Shown here one piece after another: positions 35,512-45,254 of a DNA stretch of 62,344 nucleotides (its first letter is position 1; each line of letters begins with the position of its first letter). The stretch covers positions 1 to 62,344 of the forward strand of contig CAJXNP010000027.1 of assembly GCA_913057175.1 (NCBI GenBank), read 5' to 3'. The stretch is from an uncultured Cytophagales bacterium. GTDB lineage: Bacteria > Bacteroidota > Bacteroidia > Cytophagales > Cyclobacteriaceae. Both the position numbers and the translations under genes were made by a program. The notes below the pieces were generated by a model, which saw only the letters and a program-made list of their open reading frames with translations, did no database searches and was not told where the DNA came from.

Positions 35512-38500
35512 ATGAAGGGTTTGCTTTTATCGAAACTTTTTAGAATTGCATTCATCTGCATGACAATAGTTAATGGCTATAATTCTGTAGCTCAATCATA
35601 CTACCAAACCCAGTTTAGAGCTGAGGATGGATTGACTACAGAGATTGTCAAAACCATCGCCCAGGATAAGATGGGGTTTATTTGGATTGGCACAGATGAT
35701 GGGCTCGTACAATATGATGGATTCAGGTTTACCTCTTTCAAACATGCTACCACAAGTTCCTATATAAAAAGTTTCTTCACAGATAATCGAGGAGAATTAT
35801 ACGTCATCGATGATATGGGTGTGACCCATATCCAACCCGAATCAGACACGTTGATTTTTAATGAAGTACTTGATGGAGCCAATACCCAAACGGATGGAAA
35901 AGTCTGGTTTCCAAAATCTGCATTTGTCGATAGTTTCAATAATATGTGGTTTGGCGAACCCCAATCAGTATCCCGGTATGATGGCTCAACCTTGAAAAGA
36001 TATGCGTTTGATGACAAAGAAAACAGCACTTCCTTCATCAGGTCCTTTAATTTTTCCCAGATCAATAGCGATTCTATCTTAATCAGTTCATTTCCTGGAA
36101 ATTTTTTCATTTACCAATATTCGACAGATAGCATTATTCCACTTTTGAAAGACGAAAACATCATTGATGTTTTTCATATGTTAATGGTAAGCGATAGAAT
36201 ATTTATCGCCACCTCCAGTGATGTATGGGAAGGATCTTTTCATAAGGGATCGATTTCCTTTAAAAGGTTAAATTTGAATAATGATTTTTCCTACCTGCTC
36301 AAAACAAAAGACAATCAACTGATTGCAAGTTCCTCCAATTCAGGCCTGTATCAGATAGATCTCACAGGCCAAAAAATCTTTTCGAAAAAAGTGACAGAAA
36401 ATTATGTTACCGTCAATCAGATCTTTGAAAGTAAAGACAAAAATATCTGGGTGAGCAGTGAAAAAGGAGTAATCAGCTTGCTACCCACTCAGTTTAAGAC
36501 CCTCGAAATCCCTTTGTCCAATCTATATATTGAATCAATTTTTTCTAAACCGAAAGAAGAGGATGTCTATTTTCTAAGTAAAGAGCATTTCTGGAAGTAT
36601 GAAGGAGACATGGACAGGGTTATTCAGTTGTCTTATGATAAAAATGGGTATTATCTAAGTGGTGTAATCAACGATTTGGGTATATGGACTGCCAACGGAT
36701 CTTCTCTTTTTCATTTCCTAAATGATGTAAAGGTTGACAGTTTCGACTTCAGCCACTATGGAAGATATATTTTTTCTGTAACGAGCGATTCATTTAATAA
36801 TTTATGGATGACACAGGAAGCCAATCCCAATGTAATTTGTTTTGATCCTGTTGCAAACAAAACAATTATTTATAAGCTCGATGATTTGGGATCGGACCGC
36901 CTGCCAACAACTATCACAATTCATGAAAATGGTGTTTATGTTGGAACAAGTGACCCAAACCACTATATATATTTTAAATCTCACCATGATAAAAATTTCG
37001 CAGCCATTGGGCCTCCATTTGAAAAGCAGTTTCATCATGAATTTAGGATTGAAGCAATTGAAATATACAGTGAAAATGTCTGGATCGGCACCTCCTCCGG
37101 GTTATTCAAATACGGAAACAACAACCTTAAAAAAATCGAGTTCAATACGGAGTTTGAAAATTTGTTCATCCGATCGATTGCGATTGACCATAATATTGTA
37201 TGGTTTGGAAATTCCCGTGGATTATTCCGATACAACAAATACTCAAGCGAGTACTCATTCTACAATGAAAAGATTGGTTTGCCTTCCAATTCCGTTAACA
37301 ACGAGAGCATAATTTTGCATGATAACAGGATCTGGGTCGGGACATCCTCTGGGATTGCTGTTAGTAAATTCAGCAGTCAGAGCCCGGAGAAAACAGAAAA
37401 ACCAGTTATACTTAACCTGCTTATCAATGGCAACAAGGTAGATTTTAGGAAAACTGAAAAAAAAGAGTTTCCCAGCAAAAGCTATTTGGAAATCAACTAT
37501 TCCAGCCCTTCTTATCCAGCCAAATCAATTTTATATAGTTACCGTATTCCGGAACTGGACTCTTCCTGGTCTACTCCTTTAGAAGATCACATAGCTAAAT
37601 TCGCTGAATTACCCGGAGGAGAATATCAATTTGAAGTAAGGGCCAAGAAAACGGGTAACTACGTTTGGAGTGATCATTCAAGAATTGAGTTCATTGTTGA
37701 TTATCCGTTTGATGAAACAGCTGAGTTTTATATTTTAGTAAGTTTAGCTGCCCTTATTTTGATATTCATCACACGCTATCTAACCAGCTATTTATTGAGA
37801 AAGAGACAGGAAAACCTGGAAAAATTAGTACAGGAACGCACCATTGAACTGGAAAATGTAAATGCCAGTCTGGCCAGCAGAAATGAAGAACTCGACCGAT
37901 TTGTTTACAGCACATCTCATGACCTTAGCGCTCCTTTAAAGTCCATCCTGGGTTTGATTAATGTATTTCGGCTGGAACCCACCAGAGCGGAGCGTTTCAA
38001 ACTCATTGACATGATGGAAAAAAGCATTTTCAGACTGGAAAGTTTCATTCATGAAATCGTCGACTATTCAAGAAATTCCAGGAATAAGGTTAAATACAAA
38101 GAAATCGCACTGGAACCATTTATCCACGATATCCTGGAGAACCATACCTTTCACCCAAACTATGACAAGATAGACATTCGTCTATCACTTGATATGGAAA
38201 CTGTCATTACCGATCAGGTCAGGTTAAAAATTATCTTTAACAATTTGATTTCAAATGCCATTAAATTTATCGACCACAAAAAGAAATCATTTCTGCATAT
38301 CAAAATAATCCATAGTAATGGAAACACGGTCTATACGTTCGAAGACAATGGAATAGGTATTCCTGATGAATATTCTGAGAGAATTTTTGAAATGTTTTTC
38401 AGGGCAAACGATAAAGCTGATGGCTCCGGACTGGGACTATATATCACAAATGAATGTGTAAAGAAATTGAATGGAAGGATCCACCTGAATTCTGAAAGAG

Positions 38501-38583
38501 GAAAAGGAACTACATTTACCCTGGAGATTCCTACATTTGGTAAATCCGGCAAGACAGTGCAAATAGAACAAAAAGTCTTCTAA
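35512..38583 (+). CDS. Two-component sensor kinase with Reg_prop propeller and Y_Y_Y domain
   Basis: 1023 residues. Signal peptide; two seven-bladed propellers of Reg_prop repeats (first blade TIAQDKMGFIWIGTDDGLVQ) to about 635; Y_Y_Y domain (about 670-735, YSYRIPELDSSWS, AELPGGEYQFEVRAK); a transmembrane helix about 738-758; a short coiled coil; HisKA with His803 in TSHDLSAPLK; HATPase with NNLISNAIKF, DNGIGIP and GSGLGLYI boxes. Unlike the hybrid two-component sensors linked to Bacteroides glycan loci, it lacks the receiver and AraC domains, and no regulator gene is adjacent. The signal is unknown. Confidence 0.9.
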   Translation: MKGLLLSKLFRIAFICMTIVNGYNSVAQSYYQTQFRAEDGLTTEIVKTIAQDKMGFIWIGTDDGLVQYDGFRFTSFKHATTSSYIKSFFTDNRGELYVIDDMGVTHIQPESDTLIFNEVLDGANTQTDGKVWFPKSAFVDSFNNMWFGEPQSVSRYDGSTLKRYAFDDKENSTSFIRSFNFSQINSDSILISSFPGNFFIYQYSTDSIIPLLKDENIIDVFHMLMVSDRIFIATSSDVWEGSFHKGSISFKRLNLNNDFSYLLKTKDNQLIASSSNSGLYQIDLTGQKIFSKKVTENYVTVNQIFESKDKNIWVSSEKGVISLLPTQFKTLEIPLSNLYIESIFSKPKEEDVYFLSKEHFWKYEGDMDRVIQLSYDKNGYYLSGVINDLGIWTANGSSLFHFLNDVKVDSFDFSHYGRYIFSVTSDSFNNLWMTQEANPNVICFDPVANKTIIYKLDDLGSDRLPTTITIHENGVYVGTSDPNHYIYFKSHHDKNFAAIGPPFEKQFHHEFRIEAIEIYSENVWIGTSSGLFKYGNNNLKKIEFNTEFENLFIRSIAIDHNIVWFGNSRGLFRYNKYSSEYSFYNEKIGLPSNSVNNESIILHDNRIWVGTSSGIAVSKFSSQSPEKTEKPVILNLLINGNKVDFRKTEKKEFPSKSYLEINYSSPSYPAKSILYSYRIPELDSSWSTPLEDHIAKFAELPGGEYQFEVRAKKTGNYVWSDHSRIEFIVDYPFDETAEFYILVSLAALILIFITRYLTSYLLRKRQENLEKLVQERTIELENVNASLASRNEELDRFVYSTSHDLSAPLKSILGLINVFRLEPTRAERFKLIDMMEKSIFRLESFIHEIVDYSRNSRNKVKYKEIALEPFIHDILENHTFHPNYDKIDIRLSLDMETVITDQVRLKIIFNNLISNAIKFIDHKKKSFLHIKIIHSNGNTVYTFEDNGIGIPDEYSERIFEMFFRANDKADGSGLGLYITNECVKKLNGRIHLNSERGKGTTFTLEIPTFGKSGKTVQIEQKVF

Positions 38584-38904
38584 TCAAAAATTGCTACCTG
38601 AAAATATTTGTTATCAAATATGACTTTATGCTGATACAAGAAAATAGCAATCCTGCACACTTTTTCTTCAAATGCAGGTGACCTTCATTCTTGTATTTCA
38701 TTAATGGAAGATTATTTGTAAAGGCATGAAAACAAATCCCAATTATTCTTACCCGTTATGAACCATGCAGTGGTAATACGGGTCTAATGTATAGATCAGA
38801 TGACCAGTTAAATTTTGCTGATTAACAAAATTTTAAAAACAGGGGTGACTTTTCTAGGAAAAGTTATATTAATAATATAAATTGTTATAAACCAATAACC
38901 AATC
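38584..38904. other. 321-base gene-free interval
   Basis: No gene. A short AT-rich hairpin (AAATTTTG at 38810-38817 with CAAAATTT at 38826-38833) is the only structure and may be a weak terminator. The 50 bases before the next small gene are very AT-rich. Confidence 0.5.
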
Positions 38905-39102
38905 ATGAAGGAAGATATTTTTAAATGCATCATATTTCTGACACTTATACTGCTGTCATTCTTTTTACTCCATCCAAAAGAGGAAAATGTTGAAACTTCC
39001 CAATCAACGGAAGTAATAGAATTTCAATCGGCAAATCTTACGGAAGAACAAGTTGATTTGGTTGAAGGAGATGAAAAACTAATCATAGAAAACGATCAAT
39101 AA
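38905..39102 (+). CDS. Small membrane-anchored acidic protein
   Basis: 65 residues: a short basic start, a strong hydrophobic helix (CIIFLTLILLSFFLLHP), then an acidic soluble tail (NVETSQSTEVIEFQSANL and onward). No family known. The composition switch from hydrophobic helix to acidic tail argues for a real protein, but conservation is untested. Confidence 0.5.
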   Translation: MKEDIFKCIIFLTLILLSFFLLHPKEENVETSQSTEVIEFQSANLTEEQVDLVEGDEKLIIENDQ

Positions 39103-39339
39103 ATTATTCCTTGTTCCAGCATTATCGGGCACAGTAGATTTTTACTCTTCTAAGAAGACAACAATGTCGATTCCTCATCAAGAAATACTTTCCATACAGT
39201 ACAATTGAATAAATTATTATCATATCGCTGATAAATCATAACAAATATTTAAAGCCTTGTTTGTACAATTCTTTATGCTTCAGCCGTAATTAGCAATTAT
39301 TAATTGGCAACAGAAATCAACTAAATATTTGCTGATCTT

Positions 39340-39657
39340 ATGTCTTTCAATGAACATTACACGCCTGACGAACTGATTTTTCTACTTGAAGAAAAATGCC
39401 ATCGATTGGAAACCAAAATCGTAGAACTGGAGGGTAAATATTCCACATATAAAGAGAAGTATGAACAGAGCCGTGAAATGCTTAATAGTGAATTAAAGAA
39501 AAGTATTCATCTCAGAGATAAGGTGATTCCACTGATGCGACAGGTTCTTGAATTGCTTCATTCAAATTCTTCCATTCAGCAAAAAACAGAAAACCTTCAA
39601 AGAAAAGTAGCGCTTCTGGAAAGGTACGATATCTTTTTTGAGGGAAATCCTAATTGA
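39340..39657 (+). CDS. Small coiled-coil protein of unknown function
   Basis: 105 residues, almost entirely helical with heptad spacing (LEEKCHRLETKIVELEGKY, then a second segment SSIQQKTENLQRKVALLERY). Cytoplasmic. It converges with the small gene at 39672-39974, 14 bases away. Function is unknown. Confidence 0.6.
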   Translation: MSFNEHYTPDELIFLLEEKCHRLETKIVELEGKYSTYKEKYEQSREMLNSELKKSIHLRDKVIPLMRQVLELLHSNSSIQQKTENLQRKVALLERYDIFFEGNPN

Positions 39658-39671
39658 ATTCCCGGGAGAAC

Positions 39672-39974
39672 TTAGTTTGTTTCTTCTTCAAGATATTTTC
39701 TTATATCCATCAAGTCTGAATAAGGCTTGTTTTTCTTATGCAATTGGTTGATCAGAAATTCAGCAACCAGGTCAAATTGAGATCTCTCTTCATTCAATAG
39801 CGAATGATTCTTTTCAAGAATTTCCCCGATTTCTTCCATTGTTACCTGAGCCCTTTTATTCTTTCTGTAAACCGTAATTTTTTCGGCGGTAGCAAGAAAG
39901 CTTAGCTTTTCACTTTTATCACATTTTCGGTCAATCGCATCGATCAACTCATTAGTTTCGATTCTGTTTAGCAT
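39672..39974 (-). CDS. Small helical protein of unknown function
   Basis: 100 residues, charged and helical, no signal peptide. The central AEKITVYRKNKRAQVTMEEI is the most distinctive stretch. Its start lies about 27 bases downstream of a terminator-like hairpin with seven T on the same strand (40026-40001), so its transcription may be subject to attenuation or the hairpin may end an upstream small transcript. Confidence 0.55.
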   Translation of the reverse strand: MLNRIETNELIDAIDRKCDKSEKLSFLATAEKITVYRKNKRAQVTMEEIGEILEKNHSLLNEERSQFDLVAEFLINQLHKKNKPYSDLMDIRKYLEEETN

Positions 39975-39997
39975 TTTCTTTTATTTTGTTTAAGACC

Positions 39998-40026
39998 ATA
40001 AAAAAAGAGCACCCATGTGCCCTTTT
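39998..40026 (-). terminator. Terminator-like hairpin upstream of the 39672-39974 gene
   Basis: On the minus strand AAAG-G-GCAC and GTGC-T-CTTT pair with one mismatch around ATGG and lead into TTTTTTT. It lies in the leader of the minus-strand gene starting at 39974, where no larger gene ends. It could terminate a small RNA coming from about 40.3 kb, or attenuate the downstream gene. Confidence 0.55.
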
Positions 40027-40179
40027 CCGTTCAAGAAGCATGATAAAATACAAACGTGTTTAATATAAAATAAGATATCCAACACATCAAAATTACTTAT
40101 AACATATGAAGTAAATGTCTTGCCTGGGTTAACTATTGTTTAAAAATGTCGACGGACTATGATCTGAATTTTAGGAATA

Positions 40180-40282
40180 AAGAAGGTGTCCCGTTTGGCC
40201 ACCTTCTTGTATAAAGAGGATTCACTATTTGATATTGGATCAGTCTGATCCAATAAACCTGGTTCTTTCGTTGATGTGAAAT
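40180..40282 (-). ncRNA. Candidate small RNA in a gene-free interval
   Basis: Reading on the minus strand, a promoter-like pair (TTTG at 40316-40313 and TAGTTTTG at 40295-40288, 17 bases apart) is followed by a near-perfect 23-base palindrome (40255-40233, 11-bp arms around one base) and then a hairpin with a perfect 9-bp stem AAGAAGGTG/CACCTTCTT (40208-40180) leading into TTTATT. The resulting RNA would be about 100 bases. The 39975-40554 interval has no coding frame I can support. This is a structural prediction only. Confidence 0.35.
40233..40255. promoter_or_regulatory. 23-base near-perfect palindrome (operator or RNA hairpin)
   Basis: TATTGGATCAG and CTGATCCAATA flank a single T. As DNA it resembles the operator of a dimeric regulator; as RNA the stem would need a few central bases for the loop. 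It is 300 bases from the next gene at 40555, so an operator for that gene is less likely than a role in the proposed small RNA. Confidence 0.4.
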
Positions 40283-40554
40283 GGCTCCAAAACTAGAAAG
40301 GAACTTTATACCCAAAGCTTTCAAATATTTATCTAAATATTAACTTTTGATTGGTCTGTTATTATTTTTTTAAGATTGAGTATGAGTGAAACCTGTTCGT
40401 GATGGCATGTGGAAATGCAAAGTCATGATATGGGATTTTATAGGTACCTAAATCAAGTAGCAAAAACACCATATATTTAAACAATCTCCTTAGTAAGTTC
40501 AGCGAACCTTTATAATCAAAAAATAGTACGTATATTCAAAAAACTAAACAAGCC

Positions 40555-40989
40555 ATGGAGCCATTCACGCCTCGCGAACAAATCATTGAAGTTGTCAACA
40601 AATTATTTGTCTACACAGATGAGCGGCATTGGGACAAACTACAGGAGGAGGTGTTTACCAAAGTGGTTTTACTGGACATGTCATCAATGGGGGTGAACGC
40701 TACTACCATCTCATCCAAAGAAATTTGTGAAAAATGGACTCAGGGATTTGCTGCTTTGGATGCTGTTAATCACCTGGTTGGTAATCATCTTGTAACCCTT
40801 CGTGAAAAAGATGCCGATGTATTTGCATATGCAACTGCCACTCATTTTAAAAAGAATACCCAAAATGGAAATACCAGGGAATATGTGGGCACCTACCTTC
40901 TCCATTTGATCCGCAAAGAAAATGGATGGAGGGTAGATAAATTCAAATACAATTTGAAATACATGACAGGAAACCTTGACCTTGAATGA
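40555..40989 (+). CDS. SnoaL-like/NTF2-superfamily protein
   Basis: 144 residues, the size of a single NTF2-like cone fold. The first helix (FTPREQIIEVVNKLFVYTDERHW) and the terminal sheet (YVGTYLLHLIRKENGWRVDKF) are typical of SnoaL-like domains annotated as nuclear transport factor 2 family. Enzymatic activity cannot be predicted. The next gene starts 7 bases after its stop, so the two are probably cotranscribed. Confidence 0.78.
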   Translation: MEPFTPREQIIEVVNKLFVYTDERHWDKLQEEVFTKVVLLDMSSMGVNATTISSKEICEKWTQGFAALDAVNHLVGNHLVTLREKDADVFAYATATHFKKNTQNGNTREYVGTYLLHLIRKENGWRVDKFKYNLKYMTGNLDLE

Positions 40990-40996
40990 AATTCAA

Positions 40997-41491
40997 ATGA
41001 CGCCAATCCAGGAATATTTTGACGGTGAAAAGACTCAATGTACACTTGGTTTGATACTGGCTCTTCTGTTCATAGGCCTGGCGATCTTCTTCCTCGTCCA
41101 GGTAAAAACAGATTATTACAGGGGAATGGCCTACCCTTTTCTTGCGATCCCGGTTTTGCTGTTTGTAATTTGTGTTACCATCATTCTTCGGGCTCCGGAA
41201 GACATGATTCGGGTAACCAAATATGCCATTGAGCAACCAACAAAGATACGAACCGAAGAAATACCAAGAATGGAAAAAGTCATACGAAATTTCAAGCTGA
41301 TCAAAATCGTGGAAATTGCTTTTATACTGGCAGGGATAGGAATGTTTTTCCTGGCAACCAAATATCCAATGATAAAGGGGGCGGGGATGGGATTAACTAT
41401 CCAATCGACTATGCTACTAATATTTGATCTTGTTGCTGAGAAAAGAGGAAGTGTCTACATTGAATATTTAAGGAGTATTACAGGAGTTTAG
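40997..41491 (+). CDS. Four-helix integral membrane protein of unknown function
   Basis: 164 residues. Four hydrophobic segments: LGLILALLFIGLAIFFLVQV, AYPFLAIPVLLFVICVTIIL, IVEIAFILAGIGMFFLATKY and a weaker one near GLTIQSTMLLIFDLV. A cytoplasmic EQPTKIRTEEIPRMEKVI segment lies between the pairs. I prefer the ATG at 40997 over a TTG at 40976 that would overlap the preceding gene. No function is known to me. Confidence 0.65.
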   Translation: MTPIQEYFDGEKTQCTLGLILALLFIGLAIFFLVQVKTDYYRGMAYPFLAIPVLLFVICVTIILRAPEDMIRVTKYAIEQPTKIRTEEIPRMEKVIRNFKLIKIVEIAFILAGIGMFFLATKYPMIKGAGMGLTIQSTMLLIFDLVAEKRGSVYIEYLRSITGV

Positions 41492-41533
41492 GATTAACAG
41501 ATATTAACAACTAATTCGCAAAACAGACACCAT

Positions 41534-41920
41534 ATGAACCCATTTAAACCCAAGGGATACAATTCGGTCTCCCCCTACTTAATTGTAGATGGAGCGGATA
41601 AAATGATCGAACTGTTAAAACAGATCTTCGACGCCAAAGAGCTGCGACGTTATGAAAATCCAGGTGGTACGATCATGCATGCTGAAGTTCAAATAGATGA
41701 TTCCGTTATCATGTTGGGCAATTCATCTGAGCAATACCCTCCAAATGAAATGCTTATCCATGTTTATGTCGAAAATGTAGACCAAACCTTTCAAAAAGCC
41801 CTTGATGCCGGATGTGAGGAAATGCAAAAACCCATTCAAAAAGGCGACCCTGATAAGCGGGGCATGTTCAAAGATTTTGCGGGAAATGTGTGGGCGGTGG
41901 GTACGCAGATGGACACTTAA
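41534..41920 (+). CDS. VOC/PhnB-like glyoxalase-fold protein
   Basis: 128 residues. The SVSPYLIVDGADKMIELLKQ start, GGTIMHAEVQIDDSVIML core, and DPDKRGMFKDFAGNVWAVGT end are the pattern of PhnB-like VOC proteins. H and E metal ligands are partly present (His in IMHAEV; a Glu-type position is replaced by Val or Trp at the end), so metal dependence is uncertain. Substrate unknown. Confidence 0.82.
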   Translation: MNPFKPKGYNSVSPYLIVDGADKMIELLKQIFDAKELRRYENPGGTIMHAEVQIDDSVIMLGNSSEQYPPNEMLIHVYVENVDQTFQKALDAGCEEMQKPIQKGDPDKRGMFKDFAGNVWAVGTQMDT

Positions 41921-42016
41921 TTTTTATTGTCCTCACCCAAAAATTTATATTAACTACATTTAGGAATTAAATAATTAATTGCCTACCTTAACCTTATTCA
42001 AAATTAAAATCGCATT

Positions 42017-42349
42017 ATGAATAAGGTTCCACTTGGTGAATTTGAGGAGATCGTTTTACTCACCGTTGCCATTCTGTTTGACGAAGCATATGGTGTTTCT
42101 ATCAAAAAAGAAATAGAAGACCGTCTTGACCGGAAAGTAAGTGTCGGCGCCATGCAGACAGCCCTGCGACGGATGGAAAAGAAAGGATTTCTTGACTCAC
42201 GATTTGGTGAAGCAACACAGATTCGGGGTGGAAAGCGGAAACGCTACTTTAGGGTTACACCCTATGGCAAACGGGTACTGGCTTCAGTACGAGACAATCG
42301 CAACCAGCTTTGGGAAGCCATTCCCAAAATCGCTTTTGAATTCAAATAA
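42017..42349 (+). CDS. PadR-family transcriptional regulator
   Basis: 110 residues. Winged-helix with VLLTVAILFDEAYGVSIKKE-like opening (here IVLLTVAILFDEAYGVSIK), the VSVGAMQTALRRMEKKGFL recognition region and a wing RGGKRKRYFRVTPYGKR. In Bacteroidota this short PadR type is regularly found just upstream of a 'permease prefix domain 2' FtsX-like permease, as here with a 9-base gap. It probably represses that gene. Confidence 0.9.
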   Translation: MNKVPLGEFEEIVLLTVAILFDEAYGVSIKKEIEDRLDRKVSVGAMQTALRRMEKKGFLDSRFGEATQIRGGKRKRYFRVTPYGKRVLASVRDNRNQLWEAIPKIAFEFK

Positions 42350-42358
42350 CATGCTACC

Positions 42359-45115
42359 ATGATCTCGCCTAAACCAAATTGGTCATTTCGTTTTCTTCGA
42401 TGGTTCTGCCATCCTGATTATGTAGAGGATGTAGAAGGCGACCTGGAAGAAATATTCCAGGAGAAAAAAGACCGAATGAGCTTACACAAAGCCAGATGGC
42501 TCCTGTTTTTTGACGTTATTACATTATTTCGTCCGGAAATGATCGCTAAACCGCATTTTACCCCAGCATCTAACCGCATTGCCATGTTACAAAATTATTT
42601 ACTTACAACCTTTCGATCACTCCGGAAAAGCAAGTTGTATACATCAGTCAATACAATTGGCCTGGCGATCGGAATTACCGCATTTATGACCATTGTCATT
42701 TATATTAGCCAAGAGTTGAGTTATGACAGGTTTTTTAAGGATCACGAACGTATTTATCGAGCAACTCTCAAATCTTACAAGAATGGAGAGTTGTCGGACC
42801 AAAATGCGTCCAACTGGATCCCTTTGGGGTCGGTTGCAAAAACCTCATTGGCTGAAGTGGAACACTCCACACGTTTCTTCAAATCCAACATCGTACTTTC
42901 AAAGTATGTGAAATTTATTCTCGAGGGAGAAAATGAAATACCTATTAATTCGGAAAAATTAATGGGAACCGACTCTTCCTTTTTCAAGGTATTTTCCTTT
43001 CACTTTATTAAAGGAAACCCTGATGACTTTATAGCATCGAACAGCCTGGTCTTACCTGCGTCCAAAGCCGATGAACTTTTTGGGTTGGAATGGAGAAATG
43101 CGGTGCCGGGTAGTTCGAAAGATCCAATTGGAAAGTCCATTGCGGTAAGACCATCTTCTGATATCGCAGAAAATTTCACCATCGTTGGTATCATTGATGA
43201 TATTCCGGAAAACTCTCACCTGATAGCTGAAGGAATATACCACAGCAGTGTTTTTGAAACACCCATGCATCTTGTCTGGGGAGCAGCCGGTGCAGAGTTT
43301 TACACATACATAAAAGTTTACCCTAATACTAACTTGACAACGTTTCAGTTCAAATTGAATGATCTAGGCAAACAATATAAACAACTGACAGATCAAGGTT
43401 ACATCCAGGATTTTACGCTTCAACCTTTGGCAGATATCTACCTGGATTCTAATCTCAGAAGGGAACTGAAACCACCTGGCAACCGGGTAGTGGTCTATGC
43501 CTTATTTGTTGTGGCTTGTCTCGTATTGTTGTTGGCTTGGCTTAATTATATTAACCTCACTACCGTACAGTCCATGGAGCGTTTTAAAGAAGTGGGACTA
43601 CGAAAGGTAATTGGGGCAAGAAAGATAGAATTGATCCAGCAATTCCTCGTTTCGGCATTTATTGTCAATGCTTTCAGCGCTACGATTTCAATTTTATTAT
43701 TGATAGTTGCACTCCCTTTTTTTAACCAATACCTGGGTACAAACCTCGAACTTACCATTTATCAATTTGGTGTTCCCAATACACAATTATTTTGGCTTCT
43801 GATATTAGTGATTTATCTGTTGGGAGCTTTTATTTCAGGCATCTACCCTGCTTTAGCACTTTCTTCCTTCAATCCCGTCCGGGCTTTAAAAGGCAAGCTA
43901 ATTCCTCGCATGAACTGGATGGGACTAAGTCTTCGCAACGGAATCATGGTATTTCAGTTTGCTATATCTATACTTTTAGTAGCTGGTACCCTCACTGTAT
44001 TAAGGCAAACAAACTATATGCAATCGCAATCATTAGGTTTCGATAAGGAAAAAATGGTTGTCATAGAAAATACCTTTAGCAATGACACCACCTTTTTGGA
44101 TAAAATGGAATATTTCAAAGATCAACTAGCCCAACAGAGTTTCTTTACTCATGTAGCACTTTCATCGTCTTACCCGGGACAGCATACCATGAGTTGGCAT
44201 CATGCTAAAGTCGGGACAGAAGATTTTAAACTTTTTACGTTGATTTTAGTTGATCACGATTTCTTCGATTGTTACGATATCCAACTGACAGCTGGAAGGT
44301 TTTTCAGTAAGGAGTTTCCAAGCGACAGGCAAAATGTGATCATCAATGAAGCTGGAATACAAGCACTGGGGTATGCCTCTGCAGAGGAAGCAATACAAAC
44401 TAAGATCAAAGATCAAGTGCATCAACGCAATGTGAGGGAGATCGTTGGCGTTGCGGCCAATCACCATCATTCTTCATTGCACGAAGAGGTAGAACCCATT
44501 GTTTATTTGCTTACCGATGCCGAATTTTATTATAATAATACCGGTTCTGACCAAAAAGCTTCCTTTAACTACAATAAAGAGTTCATAACCATTAAAATTT
44601 CGCAAGAAAAGGAACTCTCGGAGGCAATAACAACCTTGCAGGATACGTGGAAAAAAAGTTTTGCAAATGGAGACTTGCACTTCTTTTTCCTAGACGACCG
44701 ATATAATCAGCAATACCAGTCGGAAGTATTGTTTGGCAAAGTATTCGGTATGTTCTCTTCCCTTGCCATTCTGATTGCCAGTCTGGGGTTAATAGGTTTT
44801 ATAGCCTACTCAGTACGTCAACGAACAAAAGACATTGGCATTCGCAAAGTTCTGGGAGCTTCGGTAGCCAATCTCTGGCTGACACTTTCAAAAGACTACA
44901 TCAAACTAATCCTGATCGCTTGTGTGGTAGCTCTTCCCATTGCCTATTTTCTGATACAACACTGGATTGATGGGTTTGCTTACCGAACCAAATTGTTTTG
45001 GTGGCTGTTTGCTGCACCCGGTGTAATGGTATTGGTCATTGCACTTTTATCGGTCAGTGCCCAAGCCATCAGGGCTGCTTTGGCAAACCCGGTGGACTCT
45101 TTGCGCAATGAATAA
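42359..45115 (+). CDS. FtsX/MacB-like ABC transporter permease with permease prefix domain 2
   Basis: 918 residues. An N-terminal cytoplasmic PPD2-type domain (1-80, FLRWFCHPDYVEDVEGDLEE) precedes two halves, each a MacB-type periplasmic domain and FtsX permease module: first helix near 100 (SVNTIGLAIGITAFMTIVIY), FtsX core near 390-520, second near 545 (GIMVFQFAISILLVAGTLTV), final core from about 800 (GKVFGMFSSLAILIASLGLI, RTKDIGIRKVLGASVANLW). No ATPase is encoded beside it, so it must share one or act differently. Substrate is unknown; MacB relatives move peptides or signal stress. Confidence 0.88.
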   Translation: MISPKPNWSFRFLRWFCHPDYVEDVEGDLEEIFQEKKDRMSLHKARWLLFFDVITLFRPEMIAKPHFTPASNRIAMLQNYLLTTFRSLRKSKLYTSVNTIGLAIGITAFMTIVIYISQELSYDRFFKDHERIYRATLKSYKNGELSDQNASNWIPLGSVAKTSLAEVEHSTRFFKSNIVLSKYVKFILEGENEIPINSEKLMGTDSSFFKVFSFHFIKGNPDDFIASNSLVLPASKADELFGLEWRNAVPGSSKDPIGKSIAVRPSSDIAENFTIVGIIDDIPENSHLIAEGIYHSSVFETPMHLVWGAAGAEFYTYIKVYPNTNLTTFQFKLNDLGKQYKQLTDQGYIQDFTLQPLADIYLDSNLRRELKPPGNRVVVYALFVVACLVLLLAWLNYINLTTVQSMERFKEVGLRKVIGARKIELIQQFLVSAFIVNAFSATISILLLIVALPFFNQYLGTNLELTIYQFGVPNTQLFWLLILVIYLLGAFISGIYPALALSSFNPVRALKGKLIPRMNWMGLSLRNGIMVFQFAISILLVAGTLTVLRQTNYMQSQSLGFDKEKMVVIENTFSNDTTFLDKMEYFKDQLAQQSFFTHVALSSSYPGQHTMSWHHAKVGTEDFKLFTLILVDHDFFDCYDIQLTAGRFFSKEFPSDRQNVIINEAGIQALGYASAEEAIQTKIKDQVHQRNVREIVGVAANHHHSSLHEEVEPIVYLLTDAEFYYNNTGSDQKASFNYNKEFITIKISQEKELSEAITTLQDTWKKSFANGDLHFFFLDDRYNQQYQSEVLFGKVFGMFSSLAILIASLGLIGFIAYSVRQRTKDIGIRKVLGASVANLWLTLSKDYIKLILIACVVALPIAYFLIQHWIDGFAYRTKLFWWLFAAPGVMVLVIALLSVSAQAIRAALANPVDSLRNE

Positions 45116-45254
45116 ATTATCAGAATGAGGAAGGAAAAATAATAATACTCGCGGAATTAAATACTAACGAAGAATTAGCTTGAAAACACTTTAAAGTACA
45201 AGTTTTCAAAACTTGAATACGGATAAACTATGTTCAACTTAAATCAACATCATT

